47,624 nt of DNA from Sunxiuqinia sp. (GTDB lineage: Bacteria; Bacteroidota; Bacteroidia; Bacteroidales; Prolixibacteraceae): the NCBI GenBank assembly GCA_003246935.1, contig QKCF01000117.1:1-47624 (forward strand). Reading direction: 5' to 3'. Below the pieces are notes generated by a model. The model saw only the letters and a list, made by a program, of their open reading frames with translations, was not told where the DNA came from and ran no database searches. Shown here in pieces: positions 33,473 through 43,043 of the stretch (the stretch's first letter is position 1; each line of letters begins with the position of its first letter). The position numbers were made by a program, and so were the translations under genes.

Positions 33473-33892
33473 ATGAATATGAAAGTACTTGTAATGTATG
33501 TAAACCGCTTTAGCTACAAAACAGCGGAGAAAAACCTGGAAAGTGTTCAGGACTTGGACGAAACGAAAGAGTTTACTGATGCCATTCTTGCGTTTATCCA
33601 AGTTGAAGAAAAGGATGAAGAAAAAGATGTCGGCAGTAGAGAAAAGAAGTTGGTTAATCACCTAAAGTGGACAGCCCGCAAGAACGAAGCGAACCGGATT
33701 ATACTGCACTCATTTGCCCATTTATCCGAGTCGAAAGCGTCGGTTCCCTTTACCCACGAGCTCTTCAATCTGGCTGAAAAGCGACTGCAAAACGCGGGGT
33801 ACGAAACTGCCCAAACACCTTTTGGCTACTTTCTCGATTTACAGATCGATGCGCCGGGCTTCTCGCTAGCCCGCATTTGGGCCGATTTATAA
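33473..33892 (+). CDS. Freestanding threonyl-tRNA synthetase editing domain (archaeal type)
   Basis: A 139-residue protein matching the archaeal ThrRS N-terminal editing domain, a D-aminoacyl-tRNA deacylase-like fold. Visible pattern: MKVLVMYVNRFSYKT strand, NRIILHSFAHLSESKASVPFTHELFNLAEKRL, and TPFGYFLDLQIDAPG. It lacks any catalytic aminoacylation domain, so it would act in trans, hydrolysing mischarged tRNA (Ser-tRNAThr in archaea); substrate here is inferred. The start is 33473 or 33479 (see promoter). The TatD gene may overlap its 3' end if a TTG at 33877 is used. Confidence 0.75.
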   Translation: MNMKVLVMYVNRFSYKTAEKNLESVQDLDETKEFTDAILAFIQVEEKDEEKDVGSREKKLVNHLKWTARKNEANRIILHSFAHLSESKASVPFTHELFNLAEKRLQNAGYETAQTPFGYFLDLQIDAPGFSLARIWADL

Positions 33893-33924
33893 TCAATCTC
33901 CCAAGCTATTCGCTGTTTAGGCGA

Positions 33925-33959
33925 AACTTGGAACTTAAAACTTGGAATTTGAAACTTGT
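33925..33959 (+). repeat. Five 7-nt direct repeats (AACTTGG-type)
   Basis: Units AACTTGG (33925), AACTTAA (33932), AACTTGG (33939), AATTTGA (33946), AACTTGT (33953), each exactly 7 nt, sit at the 5' end of the TatD gene. Seven is not a multiple of three, so a change in copy number would shift any reading frame through it. They may be simply a spacer. Confidence 0.7.
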
Positions 33960-34602
33960 CAATCTACATAGCCATTTCGAACTACCAACGAATCAACTGG
34001 GACTGGTTAATCATTCGGTTCTTTTGCCATTCGAGCCGAAGGACGGCCAACGATATTCTGCAGGATTGCATCCCTGGGATTTAGATGAGGCAACTGATGA
34101 TAACTGGCTGCAGATGCTTGAGGTAATTATTCAAAACCCGCAAGTATTAGCCATTGGCGAATGCGGTATCGACCGTAGTTTAGAAACTCCGATCGACCGA
34201 CAAATTGCCTGCTTTCTGCCGCACGTTGAATTAGCCGAAAAGTATTCAAAGCCGGTGATTTTACACGCTGTTCGCAGCTACTCCGATCTGTTGCAACTCA
34301 AAAAGAAACAGAACGCAACTACACCTTGGATCCTGCATGGTTACCAAGGGAATACTGAAACCACAAAACAACTGGCCAAGTACAATTTCTGCTTTTCAAT
34401 TGGAACTGCGCTTTTGAACGATCGTCAAAAATTGAATCAAAGCTTAGCTGAAATCCCACTAAATCAGCTCTTTTTCGAGACAGATGAAAGTACCGTAAAT
34501 ATTGAAAGTATTTATATTTTTGCCGCAGAACAGTTAAACATTCCCTTGCAGAAATTGCAAAAGCAGGTATTTGACAACTATCAACGAATTTTTGGATCAT
34601 GA
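33949..34602 (+). CDS. TatD family metal-dependent hydrolase
   Basis: An amidohydrolase-fold nuclease of the TatD family. Metal-site motifs: NLHSHF (equivalent of the first HxH), GLHPWD, AIGECGID (Glu ligand), ILHAVRSYSD, WILHGYQGN and FETDES (final Asp). It is a DNase/tRNA-processing type enzyme in characterised homologues. The start is uncertain: the domain begins just after a TTG at 33949; other in-frame TTGs at 33877 and 33928 would make the product pass through the 7-nt repeats. About 217 residues from 33949. The stop overlaps the ATG of the next gene (ATGA, 4 bp). Confidence 0.82.
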   Translation: MKLVNLHSHFELPTNQLGLVNHSVLLPFEPKDGQRYSAGLHPWDLDEATDDNWLQMLEVIIQNPQVLAIGECGIDRSLETPIDRQIACFLPHVELAEKYSKPVILHAVRSYSDLLQLKKKQNATTPWILHGYQGNTETTKQLAKYNFCFSIGTALLNDRQKLNQSLAEIPLNQLFFETDESTVNIESIYIFAAEQLNIPLQKLQKQVFDNYQRIFGS

Positions 34603-35321
34603 AGAACTGGCAGGAACGTACCCTTTTGATGTTGGGTGAAGAAGGATTGGCAAAATTAACCAACGCACATGTTTTAGTGGTTGGACTTGGAGGTGTAGGC
34701 GCTTATGCAGCTGAGCAAATTTGTCGCGCGGGTGTAGGTAAAATGACAATTGTGGATGGCGATGTGGTTGAAGCAACAAACCGCAACCGACAGCTTCCTG
34801 CACTCATCAGCAACGACGGTAAACCCAAAGCTGAAATCATGGGAGAACGTTTTCGCGATATTAACCCCAATATGGAAGTAAAGGTCATCAACGAGTATCT
34901 GAAGGATGACCGAATGATTGAGATTCTTGAATCCGATCAGTTTGACTATGTTGTTGATGCCATTGACACACTGGCGCCCAAGGTATTCCTGATTTATCAC
35001 AGTGTACAACGCAATATACCTATTGTGAGCTCGATGGGAGCCGGCGGGAAGTTTGATCCTTCATTAATTCAAAACTCCGACATCTCAAAATCCTACAACT
35101 GCAAACTAGCTCGCATGCTGCGTAAACGCCTCTACAAACTGGGCATTCGCAAGGGAGTTCAGGTTGTGTTTTCACCCGAGGAGGTAGATAAAGACCGGGT
35201 TCGTCTTGAAGAAGGACGTAACAAAAAATCGGCTGTTGGAACTATCTCGTACATGCCGCCGCTTTTCGGATGTCACATTGCATCAGTTGTGTTGCGAAAT
35301 TTGCTTGGAGAAAAGTGCTAG
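34599..35321 (+). CDS. tcdA: tRNA threonylcarbamoyladenosine dehydratase
   Basis: A 240-residue E1-like ThiF/MoeB-fold enzyme that uses ATP to cyclise t6A37 of tRNA to ct6A. Motifs: VVGLGGVGAYAAE (nucleotide-binding loop), DGDVVEATNRNRQ with the RNRQ motif, DAIDTLAPK, and a C-terminal KSAVGTISYMPPLFG. Length is close to the family's. It overlaps the TatD gene by 4 bp, so the two are coupled, both linked to tRNA/nucleic acid maintenance. Confidence 0.9.
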   Translation: MKNWQERTLLMLGEEGLAKLTNAHVLVVGLGGVGAYAAEQICRAGVGKMTIVDGDVVEATNRNRQLPALISNDGKPKAEIMGERFRDINPNMEVKVINEYLKDDRMIEILESDQFDYVVDAIDTLAPKVFLIYHSVQRNIPIVSSMGAGGKFDPSLIQNSDISKSYNCKLARMLRKRLYKLGIRKGVQVVFSPEEVDKDRVRLEEGRNKKSAVGTISYMPPLFGCHIASVVLRNLLGEKC

Positions 35322-35364
35322 CTGGTACAATTGTTGATGTAAAATATATAGAAAAACCTGAGCT

Positions 35365-36102
35365 ATGAAAAGACCATTTGTTTCACTCTCGCTTGTAGCA
35401 ATTGCCATTGTAATGCTTCAATCTTGTGCTGGTCCGCAAGCAATCACAAAGTTGTTACCGGAGCGAGAGGCAGACAAATGGCTTTACGGAGAGGCTTTCC
35501 TGTCCGATTCTATTTACGGAATTTCATACGAAATAGGCTTCGACCGCATCCTGGATGGTTGTTATCTGTTCGATTTTCATATTACCAACCACTCGAATCT
35601 AGCCTTAGTAGTTGATCCAGCTGAATTCAAATGTCAATCTTTTGACCAGCTGATGAACCCCAAAACAGCAGAAATACCCGCTATTGATCCGGAAAAAAAG
35701 ATTTTGCAATACGATATGGGCATTGCTCAGAACGAATCCGTTGCCAAACACCATATTGGCAATGTTCTGGTTGGTATAGGTGCTGCCATTGCCGCCAATG
35801 CGATCATTGGAACAGATAATCCACGCAACGATAATTTGCGATGGGCCGTCACAGATGGTATAATGGCGACTGCAGTTACGGCCAGCGACCGCGCTCAATT
35901 TGAAGCACAGGACTTAAGGCAGCTCAAAGACGCATGGGCAAATAACACCATCCGCAAAACAACCCTCGACACCAATTATGCAATGCACGGAAAGGTATTC
36001 TTTCCGGCGACACCAAGTGCAGCTTACATCAAACTTTTCATCCCTGTGGATGATCAAACGCTCGAATTTGACTTTAAACAAGTTAAGGTCCCTGCTCAAT
36101 AA
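35365..36102 (+). CDS. Hypothetical lipoprotein
   Basis: A 245-residue protein with a lipoprotein signal (lipobox LQSC, Cys21). The mature part has an N-terminal beta-rich stretch (LYGEAFLSDSIYGISYEIGF), a segment resembling accessory FN3-like folds (YLFDFHITNHSNLALVVDP), a glycine/alanine-rich hydrophobic stretch near residues 135-150 (VLVGIGAAIAANAIIG), and a C-terminal beta segment. No family recognised. It stands between tcdA and the methionine module and is not obviously part of either operon. Confidence 0.65.
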   Translation: MKRPFVSLSLVAIAIVMLQSCAGPQAITKLLPEREADKWLYGEAFLSDSIYGISYEIGFDRILDGCYLFDFHITNHSNLALVVDPAEFKCQSFDQLMNPKTAEIPAIDPEKKILQYDMGIAQNESVAKHHIGNVLVGIGAAIAANAIIGTDNPRNDNLRWAVTDGIMATAVTASDRAQFEAQDLRQLKDAWANNTIRKTTLDTNYAMHGKVFFPATPSAAYIKLFIPVDDQTLEFDFKQVKVPAQ

Positions 36103-36414
36103 ATTTTGCTGTTTGCAGAAACAAGCTTTCTTGGCATTTTGATATCCTATTTTTATTTTTTCTAAATAAGACGTTGCGATTCTTAAAACTATTTTCTACG
36201 TTTGTTGTGAAATATCACGAAAACGGATGAATAACAGCCACACATATCTACATTCTGCAAACATCGCTTCTATGATGTTTACTGCTGTTTTCATGCCATC
36301 CATGTCTATGTGCATGCGATAGCCTTCATTCGGTATTCTGTGAGTACGGATTGAAGGCGTTCAAGATTTTTCCCAATAAATTTCCAATCGTTTTATTTTC
36401 AAAAATAGAAGGCT
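36103..36414. other. 312-bp leader region before the aspartokinase gene
   Basis: No ORF of note. A possible hairpin lies at 36322-36358 (GCCTTCA ... TGAAGGC, 7-bp outer stem with an inner 3-bp GTA/TAC step). AT-rich stretches near 36393 (TATTTTCA) resemble a -7 box. I looked for a known SAM riboswitch fold and did not recognise one. Confidence 0.4.
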
Positions 36415-37758
36415 ATGCCCGAGTGTATTGTACGGTTTAGCGGTGACAATTTGAAGAAACCGCGTATTATCAGTAGTCTGGTAGCTTTGCTTACCAAATC
36501 CAATGAGAAGCATCTTTTAGTCGTATCGGCTCCGCGTGAAATACAGGATTTGTTGACACAAGGCCTGTTACCATTGCGTTCATCATCCGGAAATCCACAG
36601 ATTCTGATTTCCCAGATAAAAGACGAAGTTGACAAAATAAAAAAAGAATATGGACTGAGTGAGTGTCCCAAACTGACAGAAGCGCTCAATAAATTGGACA
36701 TTCTGTTGCAAGGAATTCATTTCACTGGCGACTTCTCCCCTGCCTTGCAAGATCAAGTCATTTCGTTTGCAGAAAAAATTTCAACGATACTTTTAGCTGC
36801 CGTACTGGAACAAAACAAGCTGAAGTCACAAATTATCTTCCCCGAAGAACTTGGCTTGGTGGTCAGCGAGGAATTTGGCAACGCCAGTATCTACCTTGAA
36901 GAATCCCAAACAGCTATTAAAGCCCATAATTTTGGTGCAATCACCTTGGTTCCGGGTTCCGTTGGTAAAACCCAGAAAGAAAAAATTGCCCGTATCGGAG
37001 ACCGTGCTGCTGATTATACCGCGGCTGCCTTGGCCTCTATATTCAACACGGATCGTCTGGAGCTTTGGCAAATTCGCACCCCTTTTAAAACTGCCGATGA
37101 AGACTTTGTCGAGAAGGCCGATTATATTGAAAGCTTAACGTATGCTGAAGCTTCCGAATTGTCCTATTTCAATTACTCAGGGATTCACCCACGTATTGTT
37201 GAACCTTTGATTGATAAGCACATTCCGATATTGGTATACGATCTGCAAAATGATCAAAAAATTCTTCGTACGCGTATTAACTCTCAAAGCATTGTTTCGC
37301 CTCACATCGTCAAAAGTGTTGCTCATACCGACGATATTGCCATTTTAAAACTAAATGGCCCCGGAGTTGGATTCAAACCTGGTATTTTAGCCAAAGTAAC
37401 AAGCGCATTTAATAAGAACCATATCAATATCCGATCTGTTATTACTGCACAAACCAGCATCAATATACTAATAGACAAAGCCGCTGTGAGCCGTGTAAAA
37501 CAATTAACAGAAGATCTTAATCTACCATCGGTAAGCAATGTAGAAATTGCCGATAAAGTTTCACTGATTGCGATTGTCGGACATGGGATGCAGGCTCACC
37601 ACGGCATTTCAGCCCAATTATTCGCGGCTGTCGCTAATAACAAAATCAATGTATTGCTGAGTGGTTCAGGTGCATCGGACTTGGTTAGCTACTTGGTGAT
37701 CGATGAGAATGACAAACCCAAAGCGATCAAGGAAATTCACAAGACCTTCTTTAATTAA
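36415..37758 (+). CDS. Aspartokinase-like protein with altered catalytic motifs
   Basis: A 447-residue aspartate-kinase homologue: kinase-like part (residues 1-290), then two ACT domains (about 305-370 and 380-447; NGPGVGFKPGILAKVTSAF and VGHGMQAHHGISAQLF). The C-terminal half of the kinase is well conserved (LTYAEASELSYF). However, the Lys-loop KFGGTS is R7-F-S-G-D-N, so the essential lysine is Arg, and the GRGGSDYTA motif reads G-D-R-A-A-D-Y-T-A. Activity is therefore doubtful; a sensor or regulatory role is possible. Its position before metY and metA ties it to methionine metabolism. ATG 36415 is chosen from the start of homology. Confidence 0.8.
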   Translation: MPECIVRFSGDNLKKPRIISSLVALLTKSNEKHLLVVSAPREIQDLLTQGLLPLRSSSGNPQILISQIKDEVDKIKKEYGLSECPKLTEALNKLDILLQGIHFTGDFSPALQDQVISFAEKISTILLAAVLEQNKLKSQIIFPEELGLVVSEEFGNASIYLEESQTAIKAHNFGAITLVPGSVGKTQKEKIARIGDRAADYTAAALASIFNTDRLELWQIRTPFKTADEDFVEKADYIESLTYAEASELSYFNYSGIHPRIVEPLIDKHIPILVYDLQNDQKILRTRINSQSIVSPHIVKSVAHTDDIAILKLNGPGVGFKPGILAKVTSAFNKNHINIRSVITAQTSINILIDKAAVSRVKQLTEDLNLPSVSNVEIADKVSLIAIVGHGMQAHHGISAQLFAAVANNKINVLLSGSGASDLVSYLVIDENDKPKAIKEIHKTFFN

Positions 37759-39099
<1,341 letters not shown>

Positions 39100-39114
39100 G
39101 TTGAAATAAGGATA

Positions 39115-39139
39115 CCCCGGAGTTTACGTAACTCCGGGG
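39115..39139 (+). promoter_or_regulatory. Strong hairpin between metY and metA
   Basis: CCCCGGAGTT (39115-39124), loop TACGT, AACTCCGGGG (39130-39139): a perfect 10-bp GC-rich stem without a T tract, 26 bp before the metA ATG. It may protect the upstream mRNA end, or act as an attenuator or processing site. Without a T run it is not a canonical terminator. Confidence 0.7.
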
Positions 39140-39164
39140 ATCAATTAAATAAAAGGAATTTGTT

Positions 39165-40082
39165 ATGCCATTAAATATTCCGGATAAATTGCCAGCGATT
39201 GAAATGCTGCTGAAGGAGAATATCTTCGTAATTGACCAAACGCGAGCGTCTCAACAGGATATTCGCCCTTTGCGCATTGCCATCTTAAACCTGATGCCGC
39301 TCAAAATCACGACTGAAACGGATTTACTTCGGGTGTTGTCGAACTCGCCGTTGCAGATTGAAATTGAGTTCCTGAAAATAAAGGACCACGAACACAAACA
39401 CACATCAGCCGAGCATATGGCCATGTTTTATAAAACCTTCGACGAAATTAAGTCGCAAAAATTCGATGGCATGATTATTACCGGAGCTCCGGTAGAACAT
39501 CTTCCTTTTAACGAAGTTACGTATTGGGGCGAGATTCAGGAAATCATGGATTGGTCGCTGACGAATGTAACCTCCTCATTGTTTATTTGTTGGGCATCAC
39601 AAGCGGCTTTATTTCACTTCTACGGAATTCCAAAGTATCCGCTGGACAAAAAGATGTTCGGGGTGTTCAAGCATCACATTTCAGACCGAAAAATACCGAT
39701 CTTCCGTGGCTTTGACGATGAATATTATGTGCCACACTCTCGCCACACAGAGGTAAGAGCTGAAGATATCAACAAGGTAGAAGGCTTAGACATCATCTCC
39801 AGTTCTGATGATTCGGGGGTAAATATGGTTATGGCAAAAAATGGCCGTCAGATTTTCATTACCGGTCATGCAGAATACTCGCGGTTGACGCTAAATGATG
39901 AATACAAGCGCGATGTTTCGCGAAATCTTCCGATTGAGATTCCTGTGAACTATTACCCGAACGACGATCCAAGCCAGAAGCCAATCTTGAGATGGCGCTC
40001 AGCTGCAGACCTGTTGTTTACTAACTGGCTGAACTACTACGTTTACCAGGAGACGCCTTACGATTTGGACGATATTAAGTAA
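39165..40082 (+). CDS. metA: Homoserine O-acetyltransferase (MetA family)
   Basis: A 305-residue class I glutamine-amidotransferase-like acyltransferase, numbering exactly as in E. coli MetA: catalytic Cys142 in FICWASQ, His235 and Glu237 in ITGHAEY. The residue that sets acyl donor specificity, position 111, is Glu (GAPVEHL), which in characterised MetA proteins confers acetyl-CoA use rather than succinyl-CoA (Gly111). The product is therefore predicted to be O-acetylhomoserine, matching the adjacent MetY. Followed by a hairpin terminator. Confidence 0.92.
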   Translation: MPLNIPDKLPAIEMLLKENIFVIDQTRASQQDIRPLRIAILNLMPLKITTETDLLRVLSNSPLQIEIEFLKIKDHEHKHTSAEHMAMFYKTFDEIKSQKFDGMIITGAPVEHLPFNEVTYWGEIQEIMDWSLTNVTSSLFICWASQAALFHFYGIPKYPLDKKMFGVFKHHISDRKIPIFRGFDDEYYVPHSRHTEVRAEDINKVEGLDIISSSDDSGVNMVMAKNGRQIFITGHAEYSRLTLNDEYKRDVSRNLPIEIPVNYYPNDDPSQKPILRWRSAADLLFTNWLNYYVYQETPYDLDDIK

Positions 40083-40112
40083 GCTAAAAATTGCTGCTGA
40101 TTGAATAAAATT

Positions 40113-40151
40113 AAAGCCTCTCGTGGTCCTTCAACCGCAGGAGGCTTTTTT
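40113..40151 (+). terminator. Terminator after metA
   Basis: AAAGCCTC (40113-40120) pairs with GAGGCTTT (40141-40148), followed by T residues to 40151; the inner region can also pair partially. It ends the aspartokinase/metY/metA unit. Confidence 0.8.
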
Positions 40152-40197
40152 GTTCTTTCAAAATTTCGTTAATTTTAGAAAAACAAAAACTTCAAGA

Positions 40198-40854
40198 ATG
40201 ACAAGTCAAAAAAAGATAGCTGTTGTTTTATCCGGTTGTGGAGTCTACGATGGCGCTGAAATTCATGAGGCAACGCTCACCATGCTTGCCATTGCTAAGT
40301 TGGGAGCAAGCTACACCATCTTCGCCCCGAACATTACACAATATCACGTCGTTAACCACCTGACTGGTGAAGAAATGGACGAAACCCGCAATGTGTTGGT
40401 TGAATCTGCACGAATTGCACGTGGTAAAATTTCGGATCTGAAGGATTATGATCCGGCTGATTTCGATGCAATCGTGTTTCCCGGTGGATTTGGAGCGGCT
40501 AAAAATTTGAGCACATTCGCATTTGATGGACCAAACTGCACCGTCAAGGAAGATGTTGTTAGTGCTGTTAAAGCTACAGCCGACGCAAGAAAACCGATCG
40601 GAGCTCTATGCATTGCTCCTGCCGTTATTACACGCATATTGGGCAATATTGATGTAACGATAGGCGATGATCAGGGAACCGCCCATGCAATTGAAAAAAT
40701 GGGCGGGAAACACATTCGATCCACCCATGGCGAGATTGTAATCGACCGAAATTATAAGGTCGTTACAACCCCATGCTACATGCTCGACGCAACAATTGAT
40801 CAAATTGAGATCGGCGCAAAAAATGTCATCAAAACAATCCTAACGATGTGCTAA
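40198..40854 (+). CDS. elbB: ElbB-type glyoxalase (DJ-1/PfpI fold)
   Basis: A 218-residue DJ-1/PfpI superfamily protein of the ElbB (isoprenoid biosynthesis protein/glyoxalase) group. Marks: KIAVVLSGCGVYDGAEIHEA at the start, FPGGFGAAKNLS, and the nucleophile elbow IGALCIAPAV with the catalytic-type cysteine. Homologues have weak glyoxalase activity in vitro; natural role unclear. I use the ATG at 40198, because the longer frame from 40123 runs back through the metA terminator. Confidence 0.87.
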   Translation: MTSQKKIAVVLSGCGVYDGAEIHEATLTMLAIAKLGASYTIFAPNITQYHVVNHLTGEEMDETRNVLVESARIARGKISDLKDYDPADFDAIVFPGGFGAAKNLSTFAFDGPNCTVKEDVVSAVKATADARKPIGALCIAPAVITRILGNIDVTIGDDQGTAHAIEKMGGKHIRSTHGEIVIDRNYKVVTTPCYMLDATIDQIEIGAKNVIKTILTMC

Positions 40855-40858
40855 TAAC

Positions 40859-40901
40859 TAATTGTGCTTCTGAATAGACTACATACTCAGAAGCACAATT
40901 A
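40859..40901. terminator. Bidirectional hairpin terminator between elbB and the thioesterase
   Basis: TAATTGTGCTTCTGA (40859-40873) and TCAGAAGCACAATTA (40887-40901) form a perfect 15-bp stem with a 13-nt loop. It abuts the stop codon of the thioesterase gene at 40902 and lies 4 bp after elbB. T-rich flanks are short, so termination is likely but less certain than the structure. Confidence 0.8.
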
Positions 40902-41321
40902 TCAAAAATTTACAACACCTTTTGCATCGCTTAATTTAAGGTGCTCGTACAGTTGTTTTCTGATTACATCAGGAATTCTTGTTGACTTTTGCTCTTTAAA
41001 GTCATAATGAACAAGGACCGTTTTACCGCGAGCTCCAACGCGTCCCTTTTGATAGGCCTCCTGCACAACTTCAAACGACGAATTTCCAATTCGCTCTATC
41101 CATGTTCGGATCTCCACATCTCCGTTATAATACATCTGTGAAACAAAATCAACTTCGAAGCGCGCCAGAATTAAATTCCAGTTTTTAACAGTTTGCTCCG
41201 GATTAAATATGCTAAAAAGCGGATTTCTAGCTAATTCAAACCAAGTCGGCATCACGGTATTATTCACGTGACCCAGCCCATCAATCTCACCAAACCTGGG
41301 AGTAATCTTCATCGAAAACAT
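40902..41321 (-). CDS. Acyl-CoA thioesterase, hotdog fold (FadM/YbgC-like)
   Basis: About 139 residues forming a single 4HBT hotdog domain: PRFGEIDGLGHVNNTVMPTWFELAR contains the D-x-x-G-H-V-N-N signature with the catalytic Asp, followed by the strand-rich body (YNGDVEIRTWIERIGNSSFEV). It would hydrolyse acyl-CoA thioesters; chain specificity unknown. The start is the ATG at 41321 (MFSMKI) or 41312 (MKI). It converges on elbB. Confidence 0.85.
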   Translation of the reverse strand: MFSMKITPRFGEIDGLGHVNNTVMPTWFELARNPLFSIFNPEQTVKNWNLILARFEVDFVSQMYYNGDVEIRTWIERIGNSSFEVVQEAYQKGRVGARGKTVLVHYDFKEQKSTRIPDVIRKQLYEHLKLSDAKGVVNF

Positions 41322-41327
41322 AGGCAA

Positions 41328-41695
41328 TAATTTAGGTTAAAGGAAGAACTTCACTCACACAAAAGTCAGTTACACCATCGTTACTGTCATTTTCACGGTT
41401 TGATTTGATAGTTTCTGATTTCCGCTTTTGGGAGTCAAAACAGATCGGAACAATGTTTCGGCTGTTTAATTGGTGAGTTACACTTGGTTTTAGGTAAAAT
41501 TCATAAAAAAATCCATTAACGACTTTAAGATCTTTTTATAATATTGGCTTTTAATGTAATTTCTTAACATTTAATTCAGATTCGACTGATCTTTCATTAA
41601 AACGGGTTTAAATAAGCGGCTTTTTCCGGGCCTGCCTGCCTATTTTTTTATCTTTACGTTTCATTTTTCAGAGCAATTTATACTATTTCTTCATT
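41328..41695. other. 368-bp intergenic region upstream of the propionate module
   Basis: Divergent between the thioesterase and the CoA-transferase. A probable promoter, TATCTTTA (41649-41656; one mismatch to TAnnTTTG), lies 40 bp before the CoA-transferase ATG. No other structure recognised; the region is AT-rich. Confidence 0.45.
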
Positions 41696-43006
41696 ATGAA
41701 ACAAATCAAATACGTTACGCCCGAAGAGGCTGTAAAAGTTATAAAATCCGGAGATCGTGTTCACCTTAGTAGTGTGGCTGTTACGCCTCATACGCTAATA
41801 AAGCCTATGGTTGAGCGTGGTCGGAACGGCGAACTTTACGATGTAAAAATTCAGCACATCCACGTTGAAGGAAACTTGGAATATGCAAATCCTGAATTTG
41901 AAGGGATTTTCGTTTCTGAGCAGTTTTTTGTTGGTGGAAACTTGCGTAAGCAAACGCAAGCAGGATATGCAGACTATATTCCTGTATTCCTGAGTGAAAC
42001 ACAAAAATTGATCCGTGAAGGTTACTGCAAAGTAAACGTAGCGATGGTTATGTGTTCTGTTCCTGACAAACATGGATACGTTTCATTGGGTACATCTGTT
42101 GACGCAACTTTGGCTGCAATTGAGACTGCTGATGTAGTTATCGCAGCAGTTAACCCGAACGTTCCACGTGCTTTTGGTGATGCGATGATTACCATCGACG
42201 ATATTGACATCTTCGTGGAAGATGATATCGAATTGTACGCTCACGGAATGGCTGAGTTGTCGGAAACTGACATCCAAATCGGTAAAAACGTTGCTGAATT
42301 GGTTGAAGACGGCGCTTGTTTGCAAATGGGTATCGGTGGAATCCCGAACGCTGTATTAGCTCAATTAGGCAACCACAAGGACTTAGGTGTACACACTGAA
42401 ATGTTCGCCGATGGTATCCTTCCATTGGTTGAAAAAGGAGTCGTAACCGGTAAACGTAAAAATCTGGATAAAGGTAAAATGGTTGCCTCGTTCCTGATGG
42501 GGACAAAAAAACTTTACGACTTCATTGATGACAACCCTCGCGTTGCGATGATGGACGTTGGTTACACTAACAGCGTTGCTGTAATCCGCCAGTTGGACAA
42601 ATTGACCGCTATTAACTCTGCATTGGCAATCGACTTAACCGGCCAGGTTTGTGCGGATTCAATCGGTATCAAACACTACTCTGGTGTTGGTGGTCAAATC
42701 GACTTTATCCGTGGAGCAGGTTATTCAAAAGGAGGTAAACCAATTATCGCCCTTCCTTCTGTTACAGCAAAAGGAGTTTCTAAAATTTCTCCGATCTTGT
42801 TACCAGGATCAGGCGTTGTTAGTACTCGTTCAAATATGCACTGGGTAGTTACTGAATTTGGTGCAGTTAACCTGTATGGAAAAACATTACAAGAACGCGC
42901 TAAATTGCTGATTTCAATTGCTCACCCTGACCATAAAGATTCTCTTGACCAGGCGGCCTTTGAACGGTTCGGATCTCACTTCCACTTTGTAAAAAAAGAA
43001 TACTAA
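41696..43006 (+). CDS. Acetyl-CoA hydrolase/CoA-transferase family protein (acetate/propionate/succinate-type)
   Basis: A 436-residue family I CoA-transferase of the acetyl-CoA hydrolase/4-hydroxybutyrate CoA-transferase group, which moves CoA between succinyl-CoA, propionyl-CoA, acetyl-CoA and free acids. The catalytic glutamate is E235 in GVHTEMFADG, with GIGGIPNAV upstream as the glycine-rich CoA site. In this position, ahead of the methylmalonyl-CoA genes, it could form propionate from propionyl-CoA with succinate as acceptor; that is inference. It has its own terminator, so it is partly separate from the following genes. Confidence 0.87.
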   Translation: MKQIKYVTPEEAVKVIKSGDRVHLSSVAVTPHTLIKPMVERGRNGELYDVKIQHIHVEGNLEYANPEFEGIFVSEQFFVGGNLRKQTQAGYADYIPVFLSETQKLIREGYCKVNVAMVMCSVPDKHGYVSLGTSVDATLAAIETADVVIAAVNPNVPRAFGDAMITIDDIDIFVEDDIELYAHGMAELSETDIQIGKNVAELVEDGACLQMGIGGIPNAVLAQLGNHKDLGVHTEMFADGILPLVEKGVVTGKRKNLDKGKMVASFLMGTKKLYDFIDDNPRVAMMDVGYTNSVAVIRQLDKLTAINSALAIDLTGQVCADSIGIKHYSGVGGQIDFIRGAGYSKGGKPIIALPSVTAKGVSKISPILLPGSGVVSTRSNMHWVVTEFGAVNLYGKTLQERAKLLISIAHPDHKDSLDQAAFERFGSHFHFVKKEY

Positions 43007-43012
43007 AATAAA

Positions 43013-43043
43013 AAAGGCAAGCACTCTCGGAATGCTTGCCTTT
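43013..43043 (+). terminator. Terminator after the CoA-transferase
   Basis: AAAGGCAAGCA (43013-43023), 9-nt loop, TGCTTGCCTTT (43033-43043): a perfect 11-bp stem. It may be only partially efficient, as the T tract is short. Confidence 0.8.

Noticed and set aside
36103-36414. SAM riboswitch upstream of the methionine module
   Set aside because: No SAM-I or SAM-II core motifs could be recognised by eye; only a simple hairpin was found.
40123-40197. Upstream start for elbB
   Set aside because: The added 25 residues are read through the metA terminator and are unconserved.
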